A stretch of 64,000 bases of DNA from Humibacter sp. RRB41 (GCF_022761015.1 NZ_JAKWJQ010000002.1:372001-436000); one strand, 5' to 3'. Positions 17,782-27,716 are shown, counted from the stretch's first letter. A program made the numbers and translations. Notes: a model not told the origin generated them from the sequence alone.

Positions 17782-19931
17782 GCACCAGAGTGACCGACTA
17801 CTCGACCATCGATTTCTCCGATCTCGCCGCGTTGACCGATGACGAGGTGGTCACGCACAGCTTCGTGCGGGACGTTCCGCTGGCATCTGGCAAGACGCTG
17901 GCACTCGTCACTCTCGACAACGGGCGCGATCACACCAGGCCGAACACGTTCGGCCCGGTCGGTCTTCTCGAGCTGGCTAAGACGTACGACGATCTCACCG
18001 CGCGAGCGGCGCGCGGTGAGATTCACGCGGTCGCGACGACCGGAAAGCCCTTCATCCTCGCTGCCGGCGCCGATCTGACGAAGGTCGCAGAGATCCCTAC
18101 GCGAGCCATCGCCAAGAAGATGGCCCAACTGGGGCACTTCGTGCTCAGCAAACAGGCGAGGTTCGGTGTTCCGAGCTTCGTGTTCATCAATGGTCTCGCT
18201 CTCGGCGGCGGGCTCGAGCTTCCGCTGAACGCTGATTATCGAACCGTCGACTCCTCGGCGGCCGGGATCGCCCTCCCCGAGGTGTTCCTCGGACTGATCC
18301 CGGGTTGGGGTGGCACCTTCCTGCTGCCGAACCTGATCGGCATCGAGAACGCGCTCAAGGTCGTCATCGAGAATCCGCTCAAGCAGAACCGCATGCTGAA
18401 GGCTCAGGATGCCTTCGCCCTCGGCATCGCCGACCGCATTTTCGCCCCGGTGAACTTTCTCGAAGACTCCATCAAGTTCGTCGACGGGGTGCTCGGCGGC
18501 GCGGAGAAGGTCGAGCGCAAGAACACGCCGGGCAAGCTCGAGCGGATGGCGAAATGGGACATCGCGATCAAGATCGCCCGCGACACCGTCTCGTCGCGGC
18601 TGGGCACCGTTCCGCTGTCGCCGTTCAAGGCGCTCGACCTGCTGAAGGCGGCGAAGAGCAACGACAAAGAGGCGTGCTTCGCTCTCGAGGACGACGCACT
18701 CGCCGATCTGATCGCCGGCGACCAACTGCAGGCATCCATCTACGCCTTCAACCTCGTTCAGAAGCGCGCGAAGCGCCCGGCCGGCGCTCCGCCGAAGGAA
18801 CTCGCCAAGAAGGTCACCAAGGTCGGGGTACTCGGCGCCGGATACATGGCGAGCCAGTTCGCCCTGCTCTTCCTCCGTCGGTTGCAGGTGCCCGTGATCA
18901 TCACCGACATCGATCAGCAACGCGTCGACAAGGGCGTCGCCTCCATCATCGACGAGATCGGCAAGCTGTTCGACAAGGGCCGCATCTCGTCCGACGAGGC
19001 AAACAGGCTGCGGGCGCTCGTGCACGGCACGACCGACAAGACCGAGTTCGCGGACTGCGACTGGGTGATCGAGGCAGTGTTCGAAGAGCTCGGCGTGAAG
19101 CAGGATGTCTTCGCCGAGATCGAGAAGATCGTGAGCCCGGAGGCGGTGCTCGCCACCAACACGTCGAGCCTCTCGGTCGAGAAGATCGGCGCGAAGCTCG
19201 AGCATCCCGAACGGCTCGTCGGTTTCCACTTCTTCACGCCGGTGGCCGTGATGCCGTTGATCGAGGTCGTGAACGCGCCGCAGACTGATGACGCGACCCT
19301 GTCGACCGCGATGGTGACAGCAGCCAAGCTGCGCAAGAACGCGGTCATCACCGCCGACACCCCCGGCTTCGTGGTGAACCGGGTGCTCGCGAAGCTGCTG
19401 GGAGAGGCGATGTACGCCGTTGACCACGGCACACCATTCGACGTGGTCGACAAGGCGATCGCGCCGCTCGGGCTTCCGATGGCGCCCTCCGTACTGCTCG
19501 ACCTCGTTGGGCTCAAGGTGGGTGCGCACGTGCTCGATACGCACCATGAGGCGTTCCCCGACAGGTTCTACCGCAGCGAGAACCTGCACAGGCTCGCCGA
19601 CTACGGAAAGCTCCTCGAGAAGGATTCGAAGGGCAACGTGAAGGGCTTCGACAAGGGTGCGCTGAAGATCATCACCGTCGAAAAAGCTCCGTTGACCGAG
19701 GAGCAGATCCTGACGCGCCTGCAGGACGGCCTCGCCGACGAAATCCACCGGATGCTGTCCGACGATCACGTCGTCGCAGCCCCAGAGGACATCGATCTCT
19801 GCATGATCCTCGGAGCAGGCTTCCCCTTCCAGATGGGCGGAATCACGCCGTATCTGGATCGCGTGGGCGCCAGCGAGCGTGTGTTCGCCGACACGTTCCA
19901 CCACCCGGTGATCCGTGGAGTCGGCCTGTAG
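17778..19931 (+). CDS. fadB: Fatty acid oxidation multifunctional enzyme (enoyl-CoA hydratase / 3-hydroxyacyl-CoA dehydrogenase)
   Basis: A 717-aa fusion for hydration and NAD-dependent oxidation of acyl-CoA. The N-terminal crotonase domain has GLALGGGLELPL and ALPEVFLGLIPGWGG with both catalytic glutamates. The NAD domain begins VGVLGAGYMASQ about residue 350; its GxGxxG third glycine is replaced by Ala. The dehydrogenase histidine lies in GFHFFTPVAVMPLIEV, and the C-terminal 3HCDH domain follows. Start GTG 17778 overlaps the fadA stop; GTG 17790 is an alternative. A strong hairpin follows the stop. Confidence 0.95.
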   Translation: MSTRVTDYSTIDFSDLAALTDDEVVTHSFVRDVPLASGKTLALVTLDNGRDHTRPNTFGPVGLLELAKTYDDLTARAARGEIHAVATTGKPFILAAGADLTKVAEIPTRAIAKKMAQLGHFVLSKQARFGVPSFVFINGLALGGGLELPLNADYRTVDSSAAGIALPEVFLGLIPGWGGTFLLPNLIGIENALKVVIENPLKQNRMLKAQDAFALGIADRIFAPVNFLEDSIKFVDGVLGGAEKVERKNTPGKLERMAKWDIAIKIARDTVSSRLGTVPLSPFKALDLLKAAKSNDKEACFALEDDALADLIAGDQLQASIYAFNLVQKRAKRPAGAPPKELAKKVTKVGVLGAGYMASQFALLFLRRLQVPVIITDIDQQRVDKGVASIIDEIGKLFDKGRISSDEANRLRALVHGTTDKTEFADCDWVIEAVFEELGVKQDVFAEIEKIVSPEAVLATNTSSLSVEKIGAKLEHPERLVGFHFFTPVAVMPLIEVVNAPQTDDATLSTAMVTAAKLRKNAVITADTPGFVVNRVLAKLLGEAMYAVDHGTPFDVVDKAIAPLGLPMAPSVLLDLVGLKVGAHVLDTHHEAFPDRFYRSENLHRLADYGKLLEKDSKGNVKGFDKGALKIITVEKAPLTEEQILTRLQDGLADEIHRMLSDDHVVAAPEDIDLCMILGAGFPFQMGGITPYLDRVGASERVFADTFHHPVIRGVGL

Positions 19932-19942
19932 ACGCTTCACCG

Positions 19943-19983
19943 ACGGATGAGGGCCCCGAGCGTTGCTCGGGGCCCTCATCCGT
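19943..19983. terminator. Strong bidirectional terminator between fadB and dxs
   Basis: A perfect 19-bp stem (19943-19961 with 19965-19983, core GGGCCCCGAGC) with a 3-nt loop separates the convergent fadB and dxs genes. It lies 11 bp past the fadB stop and just before the dxs stop. Confidence 0.85.
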
Positions 19984-19988
19984 TTCGA

Positions 19989-21935
19989 TCAGTCCTTGGC
20001 GTGAGCGATGATCGGCTGCGCGCCGGTGTCACCCGAAACGCCTCTGGCGTACGGAAGCTTCGAGCCCAGAACCATCCCCATCACGTCCTGCGCGATCTGC
20101 TTCGGCGTCATGCCGGTGCGCTCCAGGATGTCTGCTCTCGAACCGTGCGCGAGGAACTCGTCGGGAAGCCCCACCTCGGTGACCGCGGTGTCCACACCGG
20201 CTTCACGGAGGTCCTGGCGGATGCGCGTCCCGATTCCGCCGACCCGGATGCCGTCCTCGATGCAGACGACGATCCTGTGGTGTGACGACAGTTCGACCAC
20301 GCTCGTCGGAACGGGCACCACCCAGCGCGGGTCGATCACCGTCGAGCTGATCCCCTGCGCCGCCAGTCGCTCAGCGACGTCGAGGCCCGTTGTCGCCATG
20401 CCGCCGACGGTGACCAGGAGCACGTCTCGCCCGTGATCTTCGCGCAGCACGTCGACACCGTCGGCGGTACGTCTGAGTGCCTCGATCGGTGACGGGATGA
20501 CCCCTTTGGGGTAGCGGACGACGGTCGGGGCATCCTGCACAGCAACCGCCTCGCCGAGCTCCTCCCGCAACCGCTCCCCGTCGCGAGGGGCTGCGATGCG
20601 AATGCCGGGCACGACCTGCAGTGTGGCCAGATCCCAGATGCCATGATGGCTCGGGCCGTCTGGGCCGGTCACGCCAGCACTGCTGAGCACGAACGTGACG
20701 CCCGCGCGGTGCAGGCCGACATCCATCAGAACCTGGTCGAATGCGCGATTCATGAACGTCGCGTAGAGGGCGACGACCGGATGCAGCCCGCCGAACGCCA
20801 TGCCGGCGGCGCTCGTCGCTGCGTGTTGCTCGGCGATGCCGACGTCGTGAACGCGCCCCGGAAAACGTTCGGCGAAGAGGTGGAGGCCGACGGGGCGCAG
20901 CATCGCGGCGGTGATGCCGACGAGCCGGTCATCCTGCTCTGCGAGTTTGACGATCTCCTCGGCGAACACGGACGGCCATGAGGTGCCGCTCACCTGCTCG
21001 ATCGGCTCGCCGGTCTCCGGATCGATCGGGTTGACGCTGTGGAACTGGTCTGCGACATCGCGCAGAGCCGGCTCGTAGCCGCGCCCCTTCTCTGTGATCG
21101 CGTGAACGATGACCGGGGCGTCGTACTCCTTGGCCTGTTCCATGGCCTCGACGAGAGCCTCGATGTCATGCCCCTGTACCGGGCCGATGTATTTGATGTC
21201 GAGGTTCGAGTACAGCGCCTCGTTGTTGCTGAAGCGCGAGAGAAAGCCGTGCACGCCGCCGCGGACGCCGCGGTAAACGGCACGCCCAGGCGCACCGAGC
21301 TTGTTGAAGGCGGCTTGACTCGTGAGATAGAGGCTCTTGTAGCCCCGCCTGGTACGCACGCCGTTGAGGAATCGGGCCATGCCGCCGATCGTCGGAGCGT
21401 AGGAGCGCCCGTTGTCGTTGACGACGATGATGAGCCGCCGGTCGTTGTCGTCGCTGATGTTGTTCAGCGCTTCCCAGGTCATGCCGCCGGTGAGCGCTCC
21501 GTCGCCGACGACCGCGATGACGTAGCGATCGCCCTGGCCGGTCATCGTGAAGGCGCGTGAGATGCCGTCCGCCCACGACAGTGAGCTGGATGCGTGCGAC
21601 GATTCGACGATGTCGTGCACGGACTCCGAACGCTGCGGGTATCCCGCGAGCCCGTCAGTCTTGCGCAGCGTGCTGAAGTCCTGTCTGCCGGTGAGCAGCT
21701 TGTGCACGTACGACTGATGGCCGGTGTCGAACACCATGGCATCGTGCGGGGAATCGAAGACCTTGTGCAACGCGATCGTCAGCTCGACGACGCCGAGGTT
21801 CGGGCCCAGGTGTCCGCCTGTCTTGGCCACGTTCGCGATGAGGTACGCGCGCACCTCTTCGGCGAGCTGCACGAGCTGTTCCTTCGAGAGAGAGTCGAGG
21901 TCCCGGGGACCTCTGATCGTCTCGAGAAGGGTCAT
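19989..21935 (-). CDS. dxs: 1-deoxy-D-xylulose-5-phosphate synthase
   Basis: Thiamine-diphosphate enzyme that condenses pyruvate and glyceraldehyde 3-phosphate, the entry to the MEP isoprenoid pathway. The 648-aa protein has GGHLGPNLGVVELTIALH, the TPP site VVGDGALTGGMTWEALNNI, the domain II region with YPQRSES and DGPSHHGIWDL, and the transketolase C domain. The start is ATG 21935. The last residues lie almost at the shared terminator with fadB. Confidence 0.98.
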   Translation of the reverse strand: MTLLETIRGPRDLDSLSKEQLVQLAEEVRAYLIANVAKTGGHLGPNLGVVELTIALHKVFDSPHDAMVFDTGHQSYVHKLLTGRQDFSTLRKTDGLAGYPQRSESVHDIVESSHASSSLSWADGISRAFTMTGQGDRYVIAVVGDGALTGGMTWEALNNISDDNDRRLIIVVNDNGRSYAPTIGGMARFLNGVRTRRGYKSLYLTSQAAFNKLGAPGRAVYRGVRGGVHGFLSRFSNNEALYSNLDIKYIGPVQGHDIEALVEAMEQAKEYDAPVIVHAITEKGRGYEPALRDVADQFHSVNPIDPETGEPIEQVSGTSWPSVFAEEIVKLAEQDDRLVGITAAMLRPVGLHLFAERFPGRVHDVGIAEQHAATSAAGMAFGGLHPVVALYATFMNRAFDQVLMDVGLHRAGVTFVLSSAGVTGPDGPSHHGIWDLATLQVVPGIRIAAPRDGERLREELGEAVAVQDAPTVVRYPKGVIPSPIEALRRTADGVDVLREDHGRDVLLVTVGGMATTGLDVAERLAAQGISSTVIDPRWVVPVPTSVVELSSHHRIVVCIEDGIRVGGIGTRIRQDLREAGVDTAVTEVGLPDEFLAHGSRADILERTGMTPKQIAQDVMGMVLGSKLPYARGVSGDTGAQPIIAHAKD

Positions 21936-22035
21936 ACCTGCCGCCTTTCACTTCTGCTCATCGAGTCTACGCATCCGACCCTGCTCGTCGCCTGGCGCGC
22001 CGATGCACCATCGGCACATCGCACCGATCGTGCGA

Positions 22036-22070
22036 CGAGGGCCGGAAACGGCTCGCGTTCCCGGCCCTCG
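22036..22070 (-). terminator. Hairpin downstream of acnA
   Basis: A 15-bp stem (22036-22050 with 22056-22070, core GAGGGCCGG) with one mismatch and a 5-nt loop lies 18 bp after the acnA stop on the minus strand and separates it from dxs. There is no T-tract. Confidence 0.65.
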
Positions 22071-22087
22071 TGGTGGCGCTACCGGTG

Positions 22088-24913
22088 CTACTCCACCAGG
22101 CTTCTGAGCACGTACTGAAGGATGCCACCGTTGCGGTAGTAGTCGGCCTCACCGGGTGTGTCGATGCGCACGACCGCGTCGAACTCGATCGGCTGCTTGC
22201 CGCCATCGGAGTGCTCGCTCGGCGCGGCGGTGACGTGCACCGTTTTCGGTGTGCTGCCGTCGTTCAGGGTCGTCAGACCGCTGATCGAGACGACCTCTGT
22301 ACCGTCGAGTCCAAGGCTCGCCGCCGACTCCCCTGCCGGGAACTGCAGCGGCACGACGCCCATGCCGATCAGGTTCGACCGGTGGATGCGCTCGAAGCTC
22401 TCCGCGATCACGGCGCGAACGCCGAGCAGCGAGGTGCCCTTCGCCGCCCAGTCGCGCGAGGAGCCGGATCCATACTCCTTGCCGGCGAAGATCACCAGCG
22501 GAATGCCCTGCTCCTGGTAGTTCTGCGATGCGTCGTAGATGAACGCCTGCGGGGCATCCGTCTTGGTGAAGTCGCGGGTGTAGCCACCCTCCACCCCGTC
22601 GAGCAGCTGGTTCCTGAGACGGATGTTCGCGAAAGTCCCGCGGATCATCACCTCGTGGTTGCCGCGGCGCGAGCCGTACGAGTTGAAGTCTTTGCGCTCC
22701 ACACCGTGCTCGGTGAGGTAGTGGCCCGCGGGGCTGTCCGCCTTGATCGAACCGGCGGGGCTGATGTGATCGGTGGTCACCGAGTCGCCCAGCTTCGCCA
22801 GAACGCGTGCGTCGGCGATGTCGACGACCGGAGTGGTCTCGAGCGTCATCCCGTCGAAGTACGGAGGCTTGCGCACGTAGGTCGATTCTGCCGTCCATTC
22901 GAAAGTGGAGCCGGTCGGCGTGGGGAGCGAACGCCAGCGCTCGTCACCGTCGAACACGCTCGCGTATTCCCTGGTGAACATCTCCTGGTTGATCGAGTCG
23001 TCGATGGTTCTCTGCACCTCGGCGGCGTCCGGCCAGATGTCCTTGAGGAAGACATCATCGCCGTGCTCGTCGGTGCCGAGCGCGTCGGTGTCGAAGTCGA
23101 AGTTCATCGAACCGGCCAACGCGTACGCGATCACGAGGGGCGGGCTGGCGAGATAGTTCATCTTCACGTCTGGGTTGATGCGGCCCTCGAAGTTGCGGTT
23201 TCCGGAGAGCACCGCCGTCACGGCGAGGTCGCTCTCGTTCACCGCGGTCGAGATCTCGTCCGGCAGCGGACCGGAGTTGCCGATGCAGGTCGTGCAGCCG
23301 TAACCGACGAGGTAGAAACCGAGGTCTTCGAGGTATCCGGTCAGTCCGGCCTTCTCGTAGTACTCGGTGACGACCTTCGACCCCGGCGCCAGGGTGGTCT
23401 TCACCCACGGCTTCGCCTTCAGGCCCTTCTGCGACGCGTTGCGTGCAAGCAGGCCCGCGGCGAGCATGACCTCGGGGTTCGAAGTGTTCGTGCACGACGT
23501 GATCGCGGCGATCGCGACGGCCCCGTGGTCGATCACGAACTTGTCGCCGTTGTACTGCACAGGGGTTGGCCGGGAGGCCGTGTGCGGCGCGTGGCTCTGG
23601 TGGTGGTGCGAATGCGCGCTGTGCTCGTCAGCCGGCGAGAGCTCGCCGGGATCCGACGCGGGGAACGACTCCGAGATGGTCAGGTCGACGATGTCGTGGT
23701 CGATCTGCGTGTAGTCGTGCAGATCGGTGTTGAACTGGTCCTTGGAGTGGCTCAGTTCGATGCGGTCCTGCGGGCGACGCGGACCCGCGATCGACGGGAC
23801 GACAGTACCGAGGTCGAGTTCGAGGTATTCGCTGAAAATCGGCTCACGAGACGGGTCGTGCCACAGGTGCTGGGCTTTCGAATACTCCTCGACGAGCCGG
23901 ACCTGCTCGTCGGAACGGCCCGTCAGGCGCAAATATTCGAGCGTGACCTCGTCGATCGGGAAGATCGCTGCGGTCGATCCGAACTCGGGGCTCATGTTGC
24001 CGATGGTGGCGCGGTTCGCGAGCGGCACCTGGGCGACGCCCTCGCCGTAGAACTCGACGAACTTGCCAACGACGCCTTGCTTGCGCAGGATCTGCGTGAT
24101 GGTGAGCACGACGTCGGTCGCCGTGACGCCTGCGGGGATGGACCCGGACAGCTTGAAGCCGACGACCTTCGGAATGAGCATCGAAACGGGCTGTCCCAGC
24201 ATCGCGGCCTCCGCCTCGATGCCGCCCACACCCCAGCCGAGCACGCCGAGACCGTTGACCATGGTGGTGTGCGAATCGGTGCCGACCAGCGTGTCCGGGT
24301 AGGCCTGGAGCACGCCGCCCACCTCGCGCGTGAACGTCACGCGTGCCAGGTGCTCGATGTTCACCTGGTGCACGATGCCGGTCCCCGGCGGCACGACCTT
24401 GAAGTCGTCGAATGCCGTCTGACCCCAGCGAAGGAACTGGTACCGCTCACCGTTGCGCTCGTATTCCAGCTCGACGTTGCGCTCGAAGGAGTTGACCGTG
24501 CCGAAGACGTCGGCGATCACCGAGTGGTCGATGACCAGCTCGGCAGGAGCGAGCGGGTTGATCTTCTCGGGATCGCCGCCGAGGGCTGCGACGGCCTCGC
24601 GCATCGTGGCGAGGTCGACGATGCAGGGAACGCCGGTGAAGTCCTGCATCACGACGCGAGCAGGCGAGAACTGAATCTCGGTCGCGGGGTCCGCGGTCGG
24701 CTGCCAGTCGCTCAGCGCCGTGATCTGATCCTTGGTGACGTTCGCCCCGTCCTCGGTGCGCAGCAGATTCTCGAGCAGCACCTTGAGGCTGAACGGAAGC
24801 TTTTCGTAGCCGGGGACCGAATCGATCCTGAAGATCTCATACTCGGTCGAGCCCACCTTGATGGTGTCTCGTGCTCCGAAGCTATTCACTGGTGAAACCC
24901 TGTCCGCAGACAC
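22088..24913 (-). CDS. acnA: Aconitate hydratase A
   Basis: TCA-cycle enzyme that isomerises citrate to isocitrate with a [4Fe-4S] cluster; IRP1-like aconitases can also bind RNA when the cluster is lost. The 941-aa protein begins with [13 protein letters not shown], carries cluster cysteines in [13 protein letters not shown] and [12 protein letters not shown], and ends with the swivelling domain ([35 protein letters not shown]). The segment joining the two halves has a His-rich run [14 protein letters not shown]. Start GTG 24913 follows AAGGAGAG. A palindromic operator overlaps its promoter. No acnR regulator gene is adjacent. Confidence 0.97.
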   Translation of the reverse strand: MSADRVSPVNSFGARDTIKVGSTEYEIFRIDSVPGYEKLPFSLKVLLENLLRTEDGANVTKDQITALSDWQPTADPATEIQFSPARVVMQDFTGVPCIVDLATMREAVAALGGDPEKINPLAPAELVIDHSVIADVFGTVNSFERNVELEYERNGERYQFLRWGQTAFDDFKVVPPGTGIVHQVNIEHLARVTFTREVGGVLQAYPDTLVGTDSHTTMVNGLGVLGWGVGGIEAEAAMLGQPVSMLIPKVVGFKLSGSIPAGVTATDVVLTITQILRKQGVVGKFVEFYGEGVAQVPLANRATIGNMSPEFGSTAAIFPIDEVTLEYLRLTGRSDEQVRLVEEYSKAQHLWHDPSREPIFSEYLELDLGTVVPSIAGPRRPQDRIELSHSKDQFNTDLHDYTQIDHDIVDLTISESFPASDPGELSPADEHSAHSHHHQSHAPHTASRPTPVQYNGDKFVIDHGAVAIAAITSCTNTSNPEVMLAAGLLARNASQKGLKAKPWVKTTLAPGSKVVTEYYEKAGLTGYLEDLGFYLVGYGCTTCIGNSGPLPDEISTAVNESDLAVTAVLSGNRNFEGRINPDVKMNYLASPPLVIAYALAGSMNFDFDTDALGTDEHGDDVFLKDIWPDAAEVQRTIDDSINQEMFTREYASVFDGDERWRSLPTPTGSTFEWTAESTYVRKPPYFDGMTLETTPVVDIADARVLAKLGDSVTTDHISPAGSIKADSPAGHYLTEHGVERKDFNSYGSRRGNHEVMIRGTFANIRLRNQLLDGVEGGYTRDFTKTDAPQAFIYDASQNYQEQGIPLVIFAGKEYGSGSSRDWAAKGTSLLGVRAVIAESFERIHRSNLIGMGVVPLQFPAGESAASLGLDGTEVVSISGLTTLNDGSTPKTVHVTAAPSEHSDGGKQPIEFDAVVRIDTPGEADYYRNGGILQYVLRSLVE

Positions 24914-24973
24914 ACTGCCCTCTCCTTCGTCGGCACCGGGAGCGCGGCTCCCGCCTCACTCATTCTGGCGAAT

Positions 24974-24998
24974 TTATCTTGACGTCGAGATAACTTTA
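24974..24998 (-). promoter_or_regulatory. acnA promoter with overlapping palindromic operator
   Basis: A 20-bp inverted repeat (24974-24993) has half-sites TTATCTTGAC and GTCGAGATAA, 9 of 10 positions matching. On the minus strand TAAAGT (24998-24993) directly precedes it, so the repeat would cover the transcription start, about 61 bp before the GTG. The palindrome resembles the binding site of the MarR-family regulator TamR described for aconitase genes in Streptomyces; that assignment is from memory and unverified. Confidence 0.65.
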
Positions 24999-25032
24999 GC
25001 ACCGCGGCGATGGTCTGAGAGACGACAGGCCT

Positions 25033-25809
25033 TCAACCTTCCGGTGTCTCGTCCGGCTTCTTCGGTGGGTACACGGCTCGGGTGACGAGCCACGAAACGA
25101 GCACCAGGGTCGCGTACAACGGCAGCCCCATCAGAAGCTTCACGACGCCCAGCGCGACGGTGAGGCCCGCGAAATACAGCGGGAGCTGAACCGCGAGCCG
25201 CGCGGCGAACAGGGCCAGCCAGCACGCCGTCAGCACCTGCATGACACGACGCTTGCTCTTGCTTGCGCGCCAGGCTATGCCGTCACCCATCAGATAGCCG
25301 ATGACGAGACCGAGCAGCGGCCATCCCACCAGCATCGAGATGAGAACGGCGAGGCCGTAGCCGGCGTCGATCAGGAATCCGAGCAGAAAGTTGTTCGCTG
25401 CATTCCCGGTGAGCAGCGCCAGGATCGCCGATGCGGCGACGCCGATCAAACCAGCGACGGCCTGGGTCGTCTGCGTCTTGGTGATGACGCGGACCAGGGT
25501 GAAGACCACCGCGACAGCCACGGATGCCCCGAGCGACACGGGCATGGCCGCCTGCTGCGCCCATGGCTGCTGGATGCTCGTGAACACCGTGTACGGGATG
25601 AGAAAGAGCAGCCCGGGCAGAATCGTCTCGCAGAGGCCGCGGATGCCACCCATCGCCGCGAAGAGCGCCTTCCCCGTTGGCGCGTCCGACCCGGCAAGAG
25701 CTCCAAGGCCGGACTGACCGGCCGCCCGCGCGATCGACTCCGCGAGAGCGTTCGTGTCACCCGTTTCTTCGGGCTTGCGATCGGCGGTCACGTCGTTGCC
25801 TGGTCTCAC
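25033..25809 (-). CDS. DUF3159 family membrane protein
   Basis: A 258-aa integral membrane protein of unknown function with about six hydrophobic segments. The conserved opening GGIRGLCETILPGLLFLIPYTVF identifies the actinobacterial DUF3159 family in two overlapping blocks (GGIRGLCETILPG and LLFLIPYT). I took GTG 25809, which overlaps the DUF3710 stop as GTGA, matching the style of the preceding junction; GTG 25791, with a weak AGG upstream, would give 252 aa. It is last in dut-DUF3710-DUF3159. Confidence 0.88.
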   Translation of the reverse strand: MRPGNDVTADRKPEETGDTNALAESIARAAGQSGLGALAGSDAPTGKALFAAMGGIRGLCETILPGLLFLIPYTVFTSIQQPWAQQAAMPVSLGASVAVAVVFTLVRVITKTQTTQAVAGLIGVAASAILALLTGNAANNFLLGFLIDAGYGLAVLISMLVGWPLLGLVIGYLMGDGIAWRASKSKRRVMQVLTACWLALFAARLAVQLPLYFAGLTVALGVVKLLMGLPLYATLVLVSWLVTRAVYPPKKPDETPEG

Positions 25810-26408
25810 GCGTCGTTCGGAGTTGCCGGCATGCGCAACGGAATGAGATCGCGCGGCGGCATCGGCTGGTTGCCACGCACCACGACGACACTGCGGAACA
25901 GATCGTCGATCTCCTCGGCTGCGACCGGATTGATGGCCGCGTCGCCGGCGATCACGCCGCGAAGGAACCAACGCGGTCCATCGACACCGATGAACCGTGC
26001 GATGCGCGTCTCCCCAGGCACGCCGGGCTCGGCGATCGGGATCTCTGCGACCAACTCCGGCCCGAAGACGCCGTCCCTCTCACTGGTCCGTCCGCCCTGC
26101 CGTTGGATCTGGTCGGCGATCTGGGCTCGGATCTCGTGCCAGAGCCCGCTCGATCGGGGCGCCGCGAACGGCTGGACCTGAAGGGTCGACCCGGCGAAAT
26201 CGAGGCCGACGGCGACGACCCGTCCCGTTTCCTCCTCCACCTCGAGGCGCAGTTGGAGGCCGTCGCGCGGCAGCACTTTCACGCCGCCCAGATCGATGTA
26301 GGGGCGAACCGGGTTCGCTTCCGCCTCGTCGAACGGGCCGTCAGACTCCCTGTTCTCAGGCGCGGACTTCTCCCACTCTTCCTGGTCGATGTCGCCTGTG
26401 TCGCTCAC
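25806..26408 (-). CDS. DUF3710 family protein
   Basis: A 200-aa soluble actinobacterial protein of unknown function. Recognisable blocks are YIDLGGVKVLP, GSTLQVQPFAAPRSSGLW and GPRWFLRGVIAG near the C terminus. The start is GTG 26408, overlapping the dut stop (GTGA). The order dut-DUF3710-DUF3159 also occurs in other actinobacteria, which argues for a shared but unidentified role. Confidence 0.92.
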   Translation of the reverse strand: MSDTGDIDQEEWEKSAPENRESDGPFDEAEANPVRPYIDLGGVKVLPRDGLQLRLEVEEETGRVVAVGLDFAGSTLQVQPFAAPRSSGLWHEIRAQIADQIQRQGGRTSERDGVFGPELVAEIPIAEPGVPGETRIARFIGVDGPRWFLRGVIAGDAAINPVAAEEIDDLFRSVVVVRGNQPMPPRDLIPLRMPATPNDA

Positions 26409-26863
26409 GCGTGTTCTCCTGACTGAAGTGCCGTGTAACCCGTCGAGCCGAATCCGCTCGCACCGCGCTCGGTCGTCGGAAGGGCGTCGACGGGAAGAAA
26501 GACGGCTCGCGTCACGGGCATCACGATCAGCTGCGCGATCCGGTCACCGACCGCGACAGCGTACGGCATCGTCCTGTCCGTGTTCAGAAGCGTCACACGG
26601 ATCTCACCGCGGTAGCCGGCATCCACCGTTCCAGGGGAGTTCACGACCGTGATGCCGTGGCGGGCTGCCAGTCCGCTTCGCGGAACGACGAAGGCTGCAT
26701 AGCCGTTGGGAAGCGCGATGGCGACGCCCGTGCCTACCGTCGCACGCTCACCGGGAGCGAGCGTGACTGCCTCGCTCGAGCACAGATCGGCCCCTGCATC
26801 GTCGTCGTGGGCGTATCGAGGAGGCTCCAGCGCCGTTGTCAGCACGTCGACGGATTCGGTCAC
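26405..26863 (-). CDS. dut: dUTP diphosphatase
   Basis: Trimeric dUTPase that hydrolyses dUTP to dUMP and keeps uracil out of DNA. The 152-aa protein contains the five family motifs: DDDAGADL, VVPRSGLAARHGI, NSPGTVDAGYRGEI, RIAQLIVMPV and the C-terminal arm RGASGFGSTG. It is transcribed away from the DUF3093 gene, only 38 bp apart, and leads the dut-DUF3710-DUF3159 unit. Confidence 0.97.
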   Translation of the reverse strand: MTESVDVLTTALEPPRYAHDDDAGADLCSSEAVTLAPGERATVGTGVAIALPNGYAAFVVPRSGLAARHGITVVNSPGTVDAGYRGEIRVTLLNTDRTMPYAVAVGDRIAQLIVMPVTRAVFLPVDALPTTERGASGFGSTGYTALQSGEHA

Positions 26864-26901
26864 GTGTCGAGGGTAGTGCAGATCTCTGGTCGAATAGACC
26901 C

Positions 26902-27369
26902 ATGATCGTCTACCGAGAGCGGCTGTGGGCCGCCCCCTGGCTCTTCGTCGCGACAGCCCTCGTGATCCCCGCCTCCATCATCGTTTTCGCCCCCATCAAC
27001 ATGCTGGTCGGCATCATCTGCGCCATCGTGCTCTATGCGGCGTGCGTCATCGGTCTGGTCGTCGGCTCACCCACGATTGAGCTCACCGATGACGAGCTGC
27101 ACGCCGGAAAGGCGCAGATCGAGCGGCACTACCTCGGCGCGGCTGAAGCCTTCGACGGCAGCGAGGCGAGCCTTCAGCGCGGTCGACTGCTCGACGCCCG
27201 CGCGTGGCTGCTCATCAGGGGATGGACCACAGGGGTGGTGCGCATCTCGATCCTCGACGAGAACGACCCTGCGCCGTACTGGCTGCTTTCGACGAGACAT
27301 CCGACCGAATTCGCCAGAGCCGTTAACGACAGAGCCGGCGACAACCTGCCGCCGGCTCCACTTTCCTGA
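26902..27369 (+). CDS. DUF3093 family membrane protein
   Basis: A 155-aa actinobacterial protein with two N-terminal membrane helices (about residues 10-30 and 32-54, around the PINMLVGIICAIVLYAAC block) and a soluble C-terminal domain with the GTRHPTEF-type motif seen here as STRHPTEFARAV. Function unknown. Start ATG 26902 opens with MIVYRERLWAAPWL, matching the family N terminus. A 9-bp hairpin lies within its last codons. Confidence 0.9.
   Translation: MIVYRERLWAAPWLFVATALVIPASIIVFAPINMLVGIICAIVLYAACVIGLVVGSPTIELTDDELHAGKAQIERHYLGAAEAFDGSEASLQRGRLLDARAWLLIRGWTTGVVRISILDENDPAPYWLLSTRHPTEFARAVNDRAGDNLPPAPLS
27332..27358 (+). terminator. Terminator overlapping the 3' end of the DUF3093 gene
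   Basis: GAGCCGGCG pairs perfectly with CGCCGGCTC around a 9-nt loop, followed by CACTTTCC. It lies between the convergent DUF3093 and DUF4193 genes. Confidence 0.6.
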
Positions 27370-27376
27370 TCGTTCG

Positions 27377-27670
27377 TCAGGCCGCGCACTCCATGCAGAT
27401 CGGCCCGAGCTTCGTCTCGTGGTCGATCTGCGAACGGTGCTTCACGAGGAAACAGCTCACACACGTGAACTCGTCGGCCTGCGGAGGCAGAACGACGACA
27501 TCGAGATCGAGGTCGGAGAGGTCGGCGCCGGGCAGCTCGAATCCACCGGGGTTGTCGGCATCGTCGACGTCAACGACCCCGGACATCTTGTCCGGAACCC
27601 GCTCCTTCAACGCCTCGATCGACTCCGAGTCGTCGTCGGTCTTGCGCGGAGCGTCGTAATCGGTTGCCAT
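27377..27670 (-). CDS. DUF4193 family zinc-ribbon-like protein
   Basis: A 97-aa actinobacterial protein. The acidic N-terminal half (MATDYDAPRKTDDDSESIEA) is followed by a likely zinc site of two cysteine pairs, CVSC and CMEC, in the last 30 residues. Function unknown; the fold suggests nucleic-acid or protein binding. I prefer ATG 27670 because MATDYDAPR is the conserved start; ATG 27676 adds two residues. It is divergent from sepH. Confidence 0.92.
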   Translation of the reverse strand: MATDYDAPRKTDDDSESIEALKERVPDKMSGVVDVDDADNPGGFELPGADLSDLDLDVVVLPPQADEFTCVSCFLVKHRSQIDHETKLGPICMECAA

Positions 27671-27716
27671 GCCCATCCACTTCTCATTAGCTGCCGCCGA
27701 AGAAATCGGCGGGCAC

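Noticed and set aside
17157-19979. A 940-codon open frame antisense to fadA-fadB
   Set aside because: Same GC-rich shadow effect; no motif, and it crosses the strong terminator at 19943-19983.
22070-24895. A long open frame antisense to acnA (about 940 codons)
   Set aside because: It mirrors the third codon positions of acnA in GC-rich DNA, its product is Arg/Val/Leu/His-rich with no recognisable domain, and acnA itself is unambiguous.
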